Positions 17,301 to 27,070 are shown, counted from the stretch's first letter. The stretch: DNA of 64,000 nt from Burkholderiales bacterium (GCA_022841915.1 JALHQN010000004.1:216979-280978), one strand, 5' to 3'. The notes: generated by a model not told the origin, from the letters alone. Made by a program: numbers and translations.

Positions 17301-18116
17301 TCACTGCCTGCGGGCCAGAATGCCGTCGCCATTCAATGCCGCGTCGAAACCGACGCGCCGCAGGCGCCCGAGCACTTCCTTGGGCACATCGCGACCGCTG
17401 GTGAGCTTGTTCGGTGTGCCGGTGTAATGAAACAGCCGGCCCCTGCGCTTGAGCACGCGCGCCAGTTCGTCGTAGAAGGCCAGGGAGTACAACTCTCCGG
17501 CGATGCCGAAGCGCGGCGGATCGTGCAAGATGGCATCGACCGAACCGGTGTTCAACGAGCCGATGTGTTCGGTGATGTCGCCCTGGGTCAGGGTCAAGCC
17601 GGAGCCGATCTCGGGGGACCACGGATTGAGGCTGCGCAGCCAGATCACATCGGCGTTCTTCTCGTACGACAGCACCTGTCTGGCCTGCCCCTTCATGCAC
17701 CACGCGGCGAAGTAGCCGAGCCCGCCGCAGGTGTCCAGGATCACCTTGCCGCGGGGTTGAATCAAGCCCACCTTGCGTTCGGCATCCGCATAGGGCGATA
17801 CCTGGGCCGTGGGTAGCATCTTGATGCCGTCGATCTCGAAGGTCGGCGGCCCCCACTCGGTGGGCACCAGTTTGATGAGCGATGTCGTGAAGCGCGCCAC
17901 GGGCTCGAAGACGCCATCGTTCCAGTAGTAGACCGTTCTCTCGGCACAGTCCTGCAGATAGGGGAAGGCCGCAGCCTGCCAGTGCCATCGGGTGGCCTCC
18001 AGCGCGACGGTCGTGGTCGAGCGATCGAGGTCCAGCGAACATTCGATCGTAAATGCCCCTGCCCGCGCCGCCGTCCATAGAGCGTCGTGTACCTTGCGCG
18101 TCAACAAGGGGCCCAT
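17301..18116 (-). CDS. Class I SAM-dependent methyltransferase (COG2521-like)
   Basis: A 271-residue protein whose C-terminal half is a Rossmann methyltransferase: ILDTCGGLGYFAAW is motif I (SAM binding), VLSYEKNADV the acidic second strand, and AILHDPPRFGIAGELYSL carries a DPPR motif like those of N- or RNA-modifying enzymes. The wording DPPRF...AGELYS...FYDEL...LFHYTG resembles the predicted methyltransferases of COG2521. The N-terminal 100 residues are not recognised. The ATG at 18116 was preferred over the upstream extension to 18311, which is low-complexity Arg/Ser-rich. Target unknown. Confidence 0.75.
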   Translation of the reverse strand: MGPLLTRKVHDALWTAARAGAFTIECSLDLDRSTTTVALEATRWHWQAAAFPYLQDCAERTVYYWNDGVFEPVARFTTSLIKLVPTEWGPPTFEIDGIKMLPTAQVSPYADAERKVGLIQPRGKVILDTCGGLGYFAAWCMKGQARQVLSYEKNADVIWLRSLNPWSPEIGSGLTLTQGDITEHIGSLNTGSVDAILHDPPRFGIAGELYSLAFYDELARVLKRRGRLFHYTGTPNKLTSGRDVPKEVLGRLRRVGFDAALNGDGILARRQ

Positions 18117-18207
18117 CACGGCTGCTTCGTCATGAGCGGTTGTCGACGTGATCGGCCATGCCTCGATACGCGTGCCGAAGGTGCAAGGCGTGCGGCCGCC
18201 CGCATGC

Positions 18208-18468
18208 CTAGCGACGATACTCGCGAAACCCGGCGGCGCGCGCGAGGTCGGCCTTGACCTCTTCGCGGCTGCGTTCGTAGACGATCTCCCGGCCCATTGC
18301 CTTGCCGACATAGACCGCGCCGGTGCGGCTGGCTGTCAATTCGCAGCGCACGCTGTGCACGCCTTCGCCCAGCACGACTTCGATGCTTTCCAGATGCTTG
18401 TTCAGCACGACCACATCGAGCGTCTGCCCGCTCGCGGTGACGCGCACCTTGATCTTTTCCGGGTTCAT
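18208..18468 (-). CDS. Small conserved-looking protein of unknown function
   Basis: An 86-residue protein, not recognised. It has alternating beta-strands (KIKVRVTASGQTLDVVVLN, SIEVVLGEGVHSVRCEL) followed by a charged helix (YERSREEVKADLARAAGF), which looks like a real folded domain. The start ATG is preceded by GGATCC-like purines (GGATCCCCC region) with only a modest ribosome site. It lies 91 bases upstream of the methyltransferase gene on the same strand and may share a transcript with it. Confidence 0.6.
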   Translation of the reverse strand: MNPEKIKVRVTASGQTLDVVVLNKHLESIEVVLGEGVHSVRCELTASRTGAVYVGKAMGREIVYERSREEVKADLARAAGFREYRR

Positions 18469-18723
18469 GGGGGATCCTTTCGATGAACTGCACACGCCGT
18501 GCTGCCTGGGCTTGATTCCGATGCGCGCTCCGAGGTGCACAGTGTAGCGGTCCGTGGCGGTTTCGGGCCTCTTCTGTCCGAGACGGGCCGCGAATGTGGT
18601 GGGGTCGTGAGGCTGCGCGCTTGCCGAGACGCATCCTGGGTTCTCGGCCGGCGCCGGCTTCGAGCGCCCGCGGCATGCTTCTTGCCTGATAATGCGCACC
18701 TCGTTGACGGAAAGCATCACCCG

Positions 18724-19197
18724 ATGAAGAGCCTGCTGCTGGTCTCGATGGCCGCCGCGTTGAGCGCGTGCGTCGCGACGACTCCGCGAATCGACGCCGA
18801 ACGTCTGGGCGAGGTGCAGCGCGCAAAGACGAGCGTGCAGGAGGTGGTCAAGCGGTTCGGCACCCCCAGCATCGTGTCTCGCAATCCGGACGGCACCCAG
18901 TTCGCTACTTATGTGCACGCCGATCCCGACGCCGATCCCAAGGCGGTGGTGCCGCTGGTAGCCGGTGTGATGCGCGATTCGGTGACCTTTCATTTCGACA
19001 CGCAGGGCTTGCTGACCGACGTCAAGACCACCTCGCGCACGGGCGCCGAGTCGCCCACGACGCAGCCGATCGCATCGAAGCCCGGGCAGCCGAGCGCGAC
19101 GAGCACGCCGGCGCCGACGGCCGGCCGTGCCCAGTCGAGCAAGCGCTCGTGGAAACTGCCCGAATGGCTACCGGCAAAGTCGCGGGAAAACCGTTGA
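18724..19197 (+). CDS. Small outer-membrane-type lipoprotein, SmpA/OmlA (BamE)-like fold
   Basis: A 157-residue lipoprotein. A short signal ends in the lipobox LSAC (Cys16), so the mature protein would be lipid-anchored. The next part, VQRAKTSVQEVVKRFGTPSI followed by FHFDTQGLLTDVKT, resembles the BamE/SmpA fold (helix, GxP turn, then strands), but the tail is a Pro/Ser/Thr-rich low-complexity stretch. Similar proteins are common and are not all BamE, so I do not assign a role in outer-membrane assembly. Confidence 0.7.
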   Translation: MKSLLLVSMAAALSACVATTPRIDAERLGEVQRAKTSVQEVVKRFGTPSIVSRNPDGTQFATYVHADPDADPKAVVPLVAGVMRDSVTFHFDTQGLLTDVKTTSRTGAESPTTQPIASKPGQPSATSTPAPTAGRAQSSKRSWKLPEWLPAKSRENR

Positions 19198-19368
19198 GAG
19201 CATGCTCGTTCGCGTGAAGAGCTAGTGAACAGCGAGCGCGTCGCATGCTTACGAGCCATTGCGCACTGTGTAGAGCTGCGGACCGTGTTCAGTACGCCTT
19301 CTCAGACCTTGTGATGCGAGACTTGCAACCCCACCGTAACGAAGTGAGCATGCGGCCGCGATGGCGGC

Positions 19369-20616
19369 GTGCATGAGAGGGCGATTGAATTGAGTGCCGC
19401 GTCGAACCACGAAACACTGAACGTGCCGGGCGGGCGCGACATCAAGCTATGGACGCGCGGCGTGCCCGTGGAAGCCGAAGCGCGCGCGCAGCTGATCAAG
19501 ACGGCGTCGCTGCCCTTCATCCATCGACACATCGCGGTGATGCCGGATGTGCATGTGGGGAAGGGGTCGACGATCGGCAGCGTCATTCCGACATTGAGGG
19601 CCGTGATCCCTGCCGCCGTCGGGGTCGATATCGGCTGCGGCATGATGGCGGCGAAGACGTCGCTATCTGCGGCGGATCTCCCCGACAATCTCGGGTCGAT
19701 GCGCTCGGCCATCGAACGGGCGATCCCGCATGGTCGAGCGGCGAAAGGCCGCGACCACGGTGCGTGGGGCGAGAGGCCGCCGCCGCTGGCGCAGGCTGGT
19801 TGGTCCGAACTCAAGAGCGGGTTCGATATCTTGATACGCAAGCATCCGCGGCTGGCGAAGACCAACAATCACGTCCATCTGGGAACGCTCGGGACGGGCA
19901 ACCATTTCATCGAGGTCTGCCTCGACGAGCGCCAGGCGGTATGGTTCATGCTCCATAGCGGATCGCGCGGGGTGGGCAATGCCATCGGCACCCATTTCAT
20001 CGAGCTCGCGAAAAAAGACATGCGGCAGTGGCTGGTCAACCTGCCCGACGAGGATCTTGCCTACTTCAAGGAAGGGACGCAGCACTTCGACGACTACATC
20101 GAAGCCGTGGGCTGGGCGCAGAAGTACGCCCGCATCAACCGCGAAGTGATGATGAAGACGCTCGTCCAAGCCGTGCGCGCCGTGATCGCGAAGCCCTTCG
20201 AGGCGCATGTCGAGGCGGTGAATTGCCATCACAACTACGTGAGCCGCGAGCGGCACTTCGGCGAAGATGTTCTGGTGACCCGCAAGGGCGCGGTGCGTGC
20301 CCGACGAGACGAGCTGGGGATCATCCCGGGAAGCATGGGAGCGCGTTCGTTCATCGTGCGCGGCTTGGGCAACGAAGACAGCTTCCACAGCTGCAGCCAT
20401 GGGGCGGGAAGAGCGATGTCGCGCACGCAGGCGCGCAAGCGGTTCTCGCTGCAGGATCACCGCGCAGCGACGGCGGGCGTGGAATGTCGCAAGGACGCCG
20501 AGGTGATCGACGAGACGCCGGCCGCATACAAGGACATCGATGCGGTGATGCTGGCGCAGAAGGATCTGGTGGAGATCGTGCATACCTTGAAGCAGGTCGT
20601 GTGCGTGAAGGGATGA
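19369..20616 (+). CDS. rtcB: RtcB family RNA ligase
   Basis: A 415-residue RtcB, a Mn2+/GTP-dependent ligase that joins RNA 2',3'-cyclic phosphate or 3'-phosphate ends to 5'-OH ends. Signatures seen: MPDVHVGKGSTIGSVIPT (59-75), the metal cysteine in VGVDIGCGM (Cys90), the metal-binding NHFIEV and HSGSRGVGN segments, and near the C-terminus SHGAGRAMSRTQARK with the histidine that accepts GMP in characterised homologs. The upstream-most start is GTG at 19369 with a weak ribosome site; a TTG at 19390 is an alternative. No rtcA, rtcR or archease gene is next to it. Confidence 0.93.
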   Translation: MHERAIELSAASNHETLNVPGGRDIKLWTRGVPVEAEARAQLIKTASLPFIHRHIAVMPDVHVGKGSTIGSVIPTLRAVIPAAVGVDIGCGMMAAKTSLSAADLPDNLGSMRSAIERAIPHGRAAKGRDHGAWGERPPPLAQAGWSELKSGFDILIRKHPRLAKTNNHVHLGTLGTGNHFIEVCLDERQAVWFMLHSGSRGVGNAIGTHFIELAKKDMRQWLVNLPDEDLAYFKEGTQHFDDYIEAVGWAQKYARINREVMMKTLVQAVRAVIAKPFEAHVEAVNCHHNYVSRERHFGEDVLVTRKGAVRARRDELGIIPGSMGARSFIVRGLGNEDSFHSCSHGAGRAMSRTQARKRFSLQDHRAATAGVECRKDAEVIDETPAAYKDIDAVMLAQKDLVEIVHTLKQVVCVKG

Positions 20617-20753
20617 GGGGCGAGCGATTTACCACCCTACGCAGTGCCGAGGACGAGGGCGTCCTGGGTTGTCGCGGGCACGCCGGCGGACGAGCGCTAT
20701 ACTCGGTGCCCGAGGCGCACCGAGCGCCCACCTACCCGTCCCGGAGGATCGAC

Positions 20754-21770
20754 ATGAAGACCTGCTGCGCAGCCCTTGCCCTTGCTCTCGCTGCCTTCCC
20801 GGCATTCGGTCAGACCGTGAAGATCACGCCGGTCGGCTCGCATCCCGGCGAATTGTGCGCGAACGATCGCGCCATCATCTTCGAAGATCCGACCGGCGTG
20901 CGGCTTCTTTACGATCCGGCGCACAACGTGACCGGGGGCGATGATCCCCGATTGGGCACCATCCATGCCGTGCTGCTGAGCCACGTGCACGGTGACCACA
21001 TCGGCAACCTGAAACTGAAGGCCCCCGGGGCGGGCACTTGTGCGAACTCGGGCAGGGAGCCGGCGCCGAACTCCACGACAGCGGAGGTCGCCGCGGCGAA
21101 GAACGCGGCGCTGGTGATGACGCGGGCCATCGGCCGGTTCGTCGGCACCAAGGTGCAGGCCATCCGCGGCGGCAAGCCGATCGGGTTCTGTCCGCAGAAG
21201 GAAAGCGTCACGACCGTTCCGGTCGAAACGGTATGTACCTCGCAGACGGATCTCGGCGGCGTGTTCATCGCCAAGACGCCCGAGGCCGCGCGGGGCGTCG
21301 AGATCACGATCGTCTATGCCTCGCACGTGAACGACGCGCCGCCCGCGTTGCTCTCGCAGGCGCAGCGCGAATTGCTGCAGGCGGACGGCGCCATCCTGGA
21401 GTTCGGGCCGGCCACGGGATTCGTGGTCAAGTTCACCAACGGGCTCACCGCTTATCTTTCCGGCGATACCGGTATCCATACCGAAATGAAGACCGTGGTG
21501 AACGAGTACCACAAGGCCAATCTTGCGGTGCTCAATCTGGGTGTCAACGCGGGCGCCTACTTCTCGGGGGCTCACGCCATGAACGAACTCGTCCGCCCGG
21601 CCTCGGTGATCATCACGCACGCCAATGAACCGGTGACCGAAGGCGGCAAGCTCAGGCCGCTTTCGCGCACGGCCAAGGTCATCGATCAGCTCAAGGCGAC
21701 GCCTCACCTCGCCATCAGCGGACGGACGATGGAATTCGACGGCAAGGGCAAGTGTGTCGCGGGTTGCTGA
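20754..21770 (+). CDS. Exported metallo-beta-lactamase-fold hydrolase (UlaG-like)
   Basis: A 338-residue protein with a clear signal peptide (MKTCCAALALALAAFPAFGQ) followed by an MBL fold. The metal motif is LLSHVHGDHIGN (HxHxDH, about residues 71-82), with later ligands in YLSGDTGIHTEM and IITHANEP. A Cys-containing insertion (residues about 90-160) interrupts the fold after the metal motif. GGAGG stands just before the ATG. The family hydrolyses diverse esters, lactones and phosphodiesters; periplasmic action is inferred from the signal. It lies 137 bases after rtcB. Confidence 0.82.
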   Translation: MKTCCAALALALAAFPAFGQTVKITPVGSHPGELCANDRAIIFEDPTGVRLLYDPAHNVTGGDDPRLGTIHAVLLSHVHGDHIGNLKLKAPGAGTCANSGREPAPNSTTAEVAAAKNAALVMTRAIGRFVGTKVQAIRGGKPIGFCPQKESVTTVPVETVCTSQTDLGGVFIAKTPEAARGVEITIVYASHVNDAPPALLSQAQRELLQADGAILEFGPATGFVVKFTNGLTAYLSGDTGIHTEMKTVVNEYHKANLAVLNLGVNAGAYFSGAHAMNELVRPASVIITHANEPVTEGGKLRPLSRTAKVIDQLKATPHLAISGRTMEFDGKGKCVAGC

Positions 21771-21874
21771 GCGACGAACTCGAATGCGCATGCGGTCGAT
21801 GTCGTCGAATACGAATGGATGTGGGGTTTACACCCGCGCCAGACAGCCTGGTGCAGGCAGCGGAGCGATGGTAG

Positions 21875-23248
21875 ATGGCTATGCGCAATCATTATGATGT
21901 GATCGTCGTCGGCAGCGGCCCCGGCGGCGAAGGGGCGGCGATGACGGCGGCCAAGGGCGGCCGGCGCGTCGCCGTGATCGATCAGGATGCCGAAGTCGGC
22001 GGCTCGTGCACGCATCGCGGCACGATACCCAGCAAGGCCTTGCGCCATGCCATTCAGCAGCTGGCCGATGACGACGGGCGCGCCGAGGCGGATTACACCG
22101 ATCTCACGCGCCGGTCCGAACAGGTGGTTCAAAGCCAGGTCCAGCTGCGGCGAGGGTTCTACGAGCGCAATCACGTCGATGTGATCGCCGGCCGGGCCTC
22201 GTTCGTCGATGCGCACTGCATCGAAGTCGCGGCGATGAACGGCGCGCACCACCGTGTCGGCGCCGAGCGGATCATCCTGGCGACCGGGTCGCGTCCCTAT
22301 CGGCCGGCCGACGTCGATTTCACGCATCCGCGCATCGTCGACAGCGATACGGTGCTGCGGCTCAAGGAGACGCCGCGCAGCATCACCGTCTATGGCGCGG
22401 GCGTGATCGGCTGCGAATACGCATCGATCTTTCGCGGATTGCGCATCAAGGTCAACCTGATAAACACCCGCGACAAGCTGCTTTCCTTCCTCGACGACGA
22501 AATCGTCGACGCCCTCGCCTACCACTTGCGCGAGCGGGGTGTCCTGATCCGCCATAGCGAAGAATACGAGCGGGTCGAGGCCGACGATTCGGGGGTGCGC
22601 GTGCACCTGAAATCGAACAAGGTCATCCAGAGCGATGTGCTGCTATGGGCGCAGGGGCGAACCGGCAATTCCGACGGCATCGGCCTCGAAGCGATCGGCA
22701 TCGAGACCAACGAGCGCGGTTCCATCGTCGTCAATGCGGCCTACCAGACCGCCCAACCACATATCTATGCGGTTGGCGACATCGTGGGCGCTCCCAGTCT
22801 TGCCAGTGCCTCCTACGACCAGGGGCGGTTCGCGGCCACCCATGCACTCACGGGCGTCTGCGATCAGCGTCTGGTCGAGGACATTCCCACGGGCATCTAC
22901 ACCATTCCGGAGATCAGTTCTCTAGGCGCGACGGAGCGCGAACTCACCGCCCGCAAGGTGCCTTACGAAGTGGGCCATGCATTCTTCCGCCATCTCGCCC
23001 GCGCGCAGATCATCGGGCGCACCACCGGGATGCTGAAGATCCTGTTCCACCGCGAGACGCTGCGCATCCTGGGCATACACTGCTTCGGCAGCCAGGCCTC
23101 CGAGATCATCCATATCGGCCAGGCGATCATGACTCAGCCCGGCGAAGCGAATACGCTCATGTATTTCGTCAACACCACCTTCAACTATCCGACCATGGCC
23201 GAGGCTTATCGGGTGGCGGCGCTCAACGGTTTGAACCGAGTGATGTAG
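21875..23248 (+). CDS. sthA: Soluble pyridine nucleotide transhydrogenase
   Basis: A 457-residue FAD flavoprotein that transfers hydride between NADPH and NAD+. The FAD-binding turn [10 protein letters not shown] is at the N-terminus. The would-be disulfide motif reads [16 protein letters not shown], with a single cysteine followed by Thr-His; loss of the second cysteine separates SthA from dihydrolipoamide dehydrogenase and mercuric reductase. The NAD(P) turn [12 protein letters not shown] and the second FAD segment [14 protein letters not shown] follow, then the dimerisation domain. The ATG at 21875 has GGAG nine bases before it. It stands alone. Confidence 0.93.
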   Translation: MAMRNHYDVIVVGSGPGGEGAAMTAAKGGRRVAVIDQDAEVGGSCTHRGTIPSKALRHAIQQLADDDGRAEADYTDLTRRSEQVVQSQVQLRRGFYERNHVDVIAGRASFVDAHCIEVAAMNGAHHRVGAERIILATGSRPYRPADVDFTHPRIVDSDTVLRLKETPRSITVYGAGVIGCEYASIFRGLRIKVNLINTRDKLLSFLDDEIVDALAYHLRERGVLIRHSEEYERVEADDSGVRVHLKSNKVIQSDVLLWAQGRTGNSDGIGLEAIGIETNERGSIVVNAAYQTAQPHIYAVGDIVGAPSLASASYDQGRFAATHALTGVCDQRLVEDIPTGIYTIPEISSLGATERELTARKVPYEVGHAFFRHLARAQIIGRTTGMLKILFHRETLRILGIHCFGSQASEIIHIGQAIMTQPGEANTLMYFVNTTFNYPTMAEAYRVAALNGLNRVM

Positions 23249-23361
23249 GGCGCGCACAGGCGGGCGATTCCCGACCCCACCATATGCAATGCCGATGAAG
23301 CGGCCAGGGAAAGGCGTCCTGGTCGACACGGCCGGTCAGGTGCTTTGCGCAGGGGCGAGAC

Positions 23362-24555
23362 TCATCCGGTCGGGCCTTTCGCCGCGGCGGCTTCGCCGGC
23401 TTGAGGGGAATCCGCCGGTGAAGACAGATTGCCCGAGCGCAGCATGAGCGCACCCCAGGCAAGCAGTCCGCCGCCCACGACGAACACCGAAAGCACGCCG
23501 GCCAGCGTGCCGATCGCGCCGAACACCACCGGTGCCAGCACGCGTGTGATCTGGTTGACCGACTCTCGGATGCCGACCACTTCTCCGGTGCGCTCGCTCG
23601 ACGCGTTGTTGTAGGCGAGGATCAAGGTGAGCGGCTGCCCCACGCATAGTCCGAAGCCGTAGACGAACGACAGTGCAGCCAGCGCATAGGCGCCCTCGAC
23701 GAAGGGGATGAGCACGAAGGCGCAGGTGGCGAGTAGGAACGAGCGTCTGAGCACCGTCTCGACCGTGGCGCGCTTCAGGAACCAGTTCAGGCAAATGCGC
23801 GAGATGAAGGCGGCGGCCGGGAAGCATGCCATGATCATGCCCACCGTGGCGGCCGACAAGCCCAGACCATGGGCGTAGACCGGGACATAGTATTGGAATA
23901 CGTCGATGGCGGCGAACACCACACTGCCGACGAGCAGGATCTTGAGCATCCTGCGATCGTGCAGGAGTTCGGAGAGGCTGCCCGCCGCCTTGTCGACTGC
24001 GCCCTTGCCCAAGGGCAGCAACCGCGCTCCGAATCGATGCACCAGCATGCTCGCCAGGGCCAGTGCGGCGAAGTACAGGCATGCCTGTGCGTGGCCGGCA
24101 TGTTCGATCGAGAAGCCCGCGAGCAGCGGGCCGGCGAAGTTGGTGACCGAGAACATCAGCGACAAGTTGGCGAGGTTCCTGGCGCGGTTGGTGGGCGTGC
24201 TCATCACGCCGACCACGTTCATCTGGGCGACGTGATAGATGGAGTAGGCTGCGCCGATGACGATGGCGGCGGCGAAGAGGCCTGTCAGGGTGGGAAAGAA
24301 GTACGGGATGCAGAACCCGACCATGCTCAGGAACGAGCCCACGAGCATGGGGCGATGACAGCCGACGCGGTCGGTCCACTTTCCCGCGGGCCATCCCAGC
24401 GCCGCGGTCATCAAGGAGAACACGGCAAGGAGAACGCCTACCGTTAAGGCGCTTGCCCCGAGTTCGAGCGCATACAGCGAGAAGAGCAGTCGACTGCCCC
24501 GGAACCCGGACTGGCCGAGCAGCGTCAGCGTATAGAGAAAATGAAGCGGCTTCAC
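23362..24555 (-). CDS. MFS transporter (first of two paralogs)
   Basis: A 397-residue integral membrane protein with about 12 hydrophobic segments. The MFS loop 2-3 motif appears as GWPAGKWTDRVGCHRP, and the second half has QPLTLILAYNNASSERTGEV, matching the second transporter at 27892 (QPLSLSLIYDRAPSGRSGEA). The start is a GTG at 24555 with CAGGA upstream; no better ATG exists near the first membrane helix (FLYTLTLLGQ). The gene is divergent from the DUF364 gene. Substrate unknown; small-molecule import or export is all that can be said. Confidence 0.85.
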   Translation of the reverse strand: MKPLHFLYTLTLLGQSGFRGSRLLFSLYALELGASALTVGVLLAVFSLMTAALGWPAGKWTDRVGCHRPMLVGSFLSMVGFCIPYFFPTLTGLFAAAIVIGAAYSIYHVAQMNVVGVMSTPTNRARNLANLSLMFSVTNFAGPLLAGFSIEHAGHAQACLYFAALALASMLVHRFGARLLPLGKGAVDKAAGSLSELLHDRRMLKILLVGSVVFAAIDVFQYYVPVYAHGLGLSAATVGMIMACFPAAAFISRICLNWFLKRATVETVLRRSFLLATCAFVLIPFVEGAYALAALSFVYGFGLCVGQPLTLILAYNNASSERTGEVVGIRESVNQITRVLAPVVFGAIGTLAGVLSVFVVGGGLLAWGALMLRSGNLSSPADSPQAGEAAAAKGPTG

Positions 24556-24813
24556 GGGATGTCCTGAGTACGCTCTCCTCGAGAGCGGGGCGCCTTGCGC
24601 ATGCGATGCGATTGTCGACGCATTGTGGAGCAGCCCGGGGCCATTATGCTACGGTGTTTGCCGAAGCAAGCCTTCTCGCATTGTATGCACTAAGATGCAT
24701 GCAGTGGTCCGAGGCGGGGCTCGCTCGACGGTCCAGATGCAGCGACGAGTAGATCGATTCGGGCGTGGCGCTGTCGAGCCGACGACCGGGATTCTTTTCT
24801 TCGAGGGTGCACC

Positions 24814-25545
24814 ATGACGAATGTCGTTGCAGGACACGGTTTCGAAGAATGCCTGATCGCCGATCTGACAGGCGTAGCGGAGCAGGTGATCGTCGGCCTC
24901 AACTGGACGCTGGTGCTGGGGCCGAACGGGGCGGGCATGGCGCAGACCCCGGCGCGGGGCACGGCGGGTTGCCGCAGCTTGCCGCGTGCGGGCACGTACT
25001 CGGGGCAGACATTGGCGGCGCTCGCAGCGCTGTGGAACTCCGATAACGTATTCGAGCGCGCGGTAGCCGTCGCTGCAGTCAATGCGCATTGGAACCGTTT
25101 CGACATCGAAGGCGATGGTGCCAACGGTCTGGACTTGATCGAGAACCACGGCGTGCGCACCATCGTCATCGGCCGCTTTCCGGGTCTCGCCGATCGGCTG
25201 CCCGGGATTGCGGTGGTCGAGCGCGAGCCGCGTCCGGGCGAGTATCCGGAGTCGGCGCTACCGATGCTGCTGGCCGAAGCGAAGTACGTCGCCATCACGG
25301 CCTCGGCCATCGTGAACGGTTCCATGGCGGGGATACTCGCGCTTTGCAAAAGCGCGTTCGTTCTCGTTCTGGGCCCCAGCACGCCGCTCTCGCCGCGTCT
25401 GTTCGATCACGGGGTCGATGCGCTCTCCGGCTTCATCGCGCGGGATGTCGACAAACTCGCGCGGGCGGTGAGCGAGGGTGCAGCCGTCGCAGCCCTGCGG
25501 CCTTATGGCCGTTACGCCACGATCGTTCGCACGCAGCTCGCCTGA
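24814..25545 (+). CDS. DUF364 (putative heavy-metal chelatase-like) protein
   Basis: A 243-residue protein with an N-terminal DUF4213-like part (VIVGLNWTLVLGPNGAGMAQ, SLPRAGTYSGQTLAALAALW) and a C-terminal Rossmann-like DUF364 domain (TIVIGRFPGL, YVAITASAIVNGSMAGILAL, FVLVLGPSTPLSP). Structures of this family suggested metal or small-ligand binding, but no reaction is established. The ATG at 24814 has a GAGGG upstream. It is divergent from an MFS transporter gene across about 260 bases, an arrangement that could mean shared regulation. Confidence 0.75.
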   Translation: MTNVVAGHGFEECLIADLTGVAEQVIVGLNWTLVLGPNGAGMAQTPARGTAGCRSLPRAGTYSGQTLAALAALWNSDNVFERAVAVAAVNAHWNRFDIEGDGANGLDLIENHGVRTIVIGRFPGLADRLPGIAVVEREPRPGEYPESALPMLLAEAKYVAITASAIVNGSMAGILALCKSAFVLVLGPSTPLSPRLFDHGVDALSGFIARDVDKLARAVSEGAAVAALRPYGRYATIVRTQLA

Positions 25546-25651
25546 AAAGGGCGAGCGATCATCCGGCGACGGATGATCGTGCTGGCCCAAACGCCACGGA
25601 CTTGGGTGCCGACACGGGTGACGCCCGAGCCATGCCCAGAGGGTGCGGCGA

Positions 25652-26626
25652 TCAATTCATCTTGAGATTGGCCTTCTTGATGACTTCGGCGTATCGGGCC
25701 TGGTCGCTTTTCATCAATTCGCCGAACTGCTCGGGCGTATTGATGAAGGGATCAGAGCCCAGATCGCGCATGCGCGCGACGAACTCCGGCGCGGCCAGCG
25801 CCTTGTTGATCTCTTGCGAGAGCTTGTCCACGATGGGCTTGGGCATGCCGCCCGGCCCGATCAGGGCGAACCAGCCCTTGGCGTTGAAGCTCGGCAAGCC
25901 GGCCTCCTTGAACGTCGGTACGTTCGGCACGGTGGGATAGCGCTGGTCGCCGGTGATGGCTAGCGCCTTGACGCGGTCGCCCTTGATCAAGGGCATCAGG
26001 TTCACGGCTGCGTTGAGGTACACCTCGATCTCGCCGCCGAGAAAGGCGGTGAGTTGCGGCCCCGAGCCCTTGTAGGGAATCTGCTGCATCTTGATCCCGG
26101 CCTCGATCTGGAACAGTTCGATGGCGAGATGCGTCACGCTGCCGCTGCCCGAGGTGCCGAAGTTGAGTTGCCCGGGCCGCGCTTTCGCGAACGCGATGAA
26201 CTGTTTGAGGTTGTTCACCGGGAGCGATTTGTGAACGGACAGGATGTTCTCGCTGCGCCCCAGCGTTGCGATGGGCGTGAAATCCTTGATCGGATCGTAG
26301 GGCGCCTTGATCATCTGCGTGACGATGACATGCGTGGTGGTGATCACCATGAGCGTATAGCCGTCGGGCGCCGACCGTGCCACATGCTCCGAGCCGATCA
26401 AGGTGTTGCCGCCTCCGCGGTTGTCGACCAGCACCTGCCGGCCCCAAGCCTCGTGCAGGCGCTGCGCGACCAACTGCGCGTACACGCTGGTGCTGCCGCC
26501 TGGCGGATAGGGCGTGACGATGCGTATCGGCTTGCTGGGATAGGGTTGTTGCGCCTGCGCCGGAACAACCAGTGCGGCCATCGCACAGGCCAGTGCCAGT
26601 CGGGCAAACAGTCTCGGTCGATTCAT
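25652..26626 (-). CDS. Bug-family periplasmic solute-binding protein
   Basis: A 324-residue receptor with signal peptide ending PAQAQ (about residue 26), YPSKPIRIVTPYPPGGSTSV, DNRGGGNTLIGSEHVA and APDGYTLMV. The long frame begins at 26878, but MNRPRLFARLALAC at 26626 is the signal-peptide start and has GAGGAGG seven bases upstream. A 17-base inverted repeat lies 28-44 bases upstream of the start and may be an operator. Ligand unknown. Confidence 0.9.
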   Translation of the reverse strand: MNRPRLFARLALACAMAALVVPAQAQQPYPSKPIRIVTPYPPGGSTSVYAQLVAQRLHEAWGRQVLVDNRGGGNTLIGSEHVARSAPDGYTLMVITTTHVIVTQMIKAPYDPIKDFTPIATLGRSENILSVHKSLPVNNLKQFIAFAKARPGQLNFGTSGSGSVTHLAIELFQIEAGIKMQQIPYKGSGPQLTAFLGGEIEVYLNAAVNLMPLIKGDRVKALAITGDQRYPTVPNVPTFKEAGLPSFNAKGWFALIGPGGMPKPIVDKLSQEINKALAAPEFVARMRDLGSDPFINTPEQFGELMKSDQARYAEVIKKANLKMN

Positions 26627-27070
26627 TGCGGCTCCTCCTCGTTGTTTTCGGCTGTCCGTGCGGCACGGACGCTCTCGGCTGCTCCCCGCGGTTTGCTTGC
26701 CGCCCCGCGTCTGGCGCTCGCTCGATTGCGGCGACGCCTCTTCCATTGCCCGGCAGTCCCGTGCATGCATCGCTGCGCCTGGGTCGTCCGCTGCGCTCGA
26801 GCATCGAAACAGCATCGGCACCGAGTCGCGGCGAGCGATCGTTTTCGACAGGGTCGCACTGAACTCCTCGCAGTTCAAGTGCGGGCACCGGTGCGCCCGC
26901 TTCGGGGATGCTCTGGACTTGGCCGCGCGACGCGTGCACAGTCGCGGTTCGGTCCGGGCGCCGCGTACACGATTCTTTCGACATGCGCACGCGAGCGCTG
27001 GTCAATATCGAGGGGTACCGGGTACTGCATGGGGTGCCTGGCGCTCTCAAACCCAAGGAGGTCGCATCGC
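26627..27070. other. Divergent intergenic region (Bug gene / GST gene)
   Basis: These 444 bases separate the divergent Bug receptor and GST genes. It contains the perfect inverted repeat at 26654-26670. Frames crossing it show no recognisable protein features. Confidence 0.45.
26654..26670. promoter_or_regulatory. Perfect 17-base inverted repeat, candidate operator
   Basis: GTCCGTGC, one central base, then GCACGGAC: an 8+8 perfect dyad just upstream of the Bug gene start. Its short spacing suits a dimeric repressor or activator better than an RNA hairpin. The cognate regulator is not in the window. Confidence 0.4.

Noticed and set aside
20669..20703. TTGTCG and TATACT promoter before the exported MBL-fold gene
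   Set aside because: The -10 is good but the spacing is 23 bases, too long for sigma-70.
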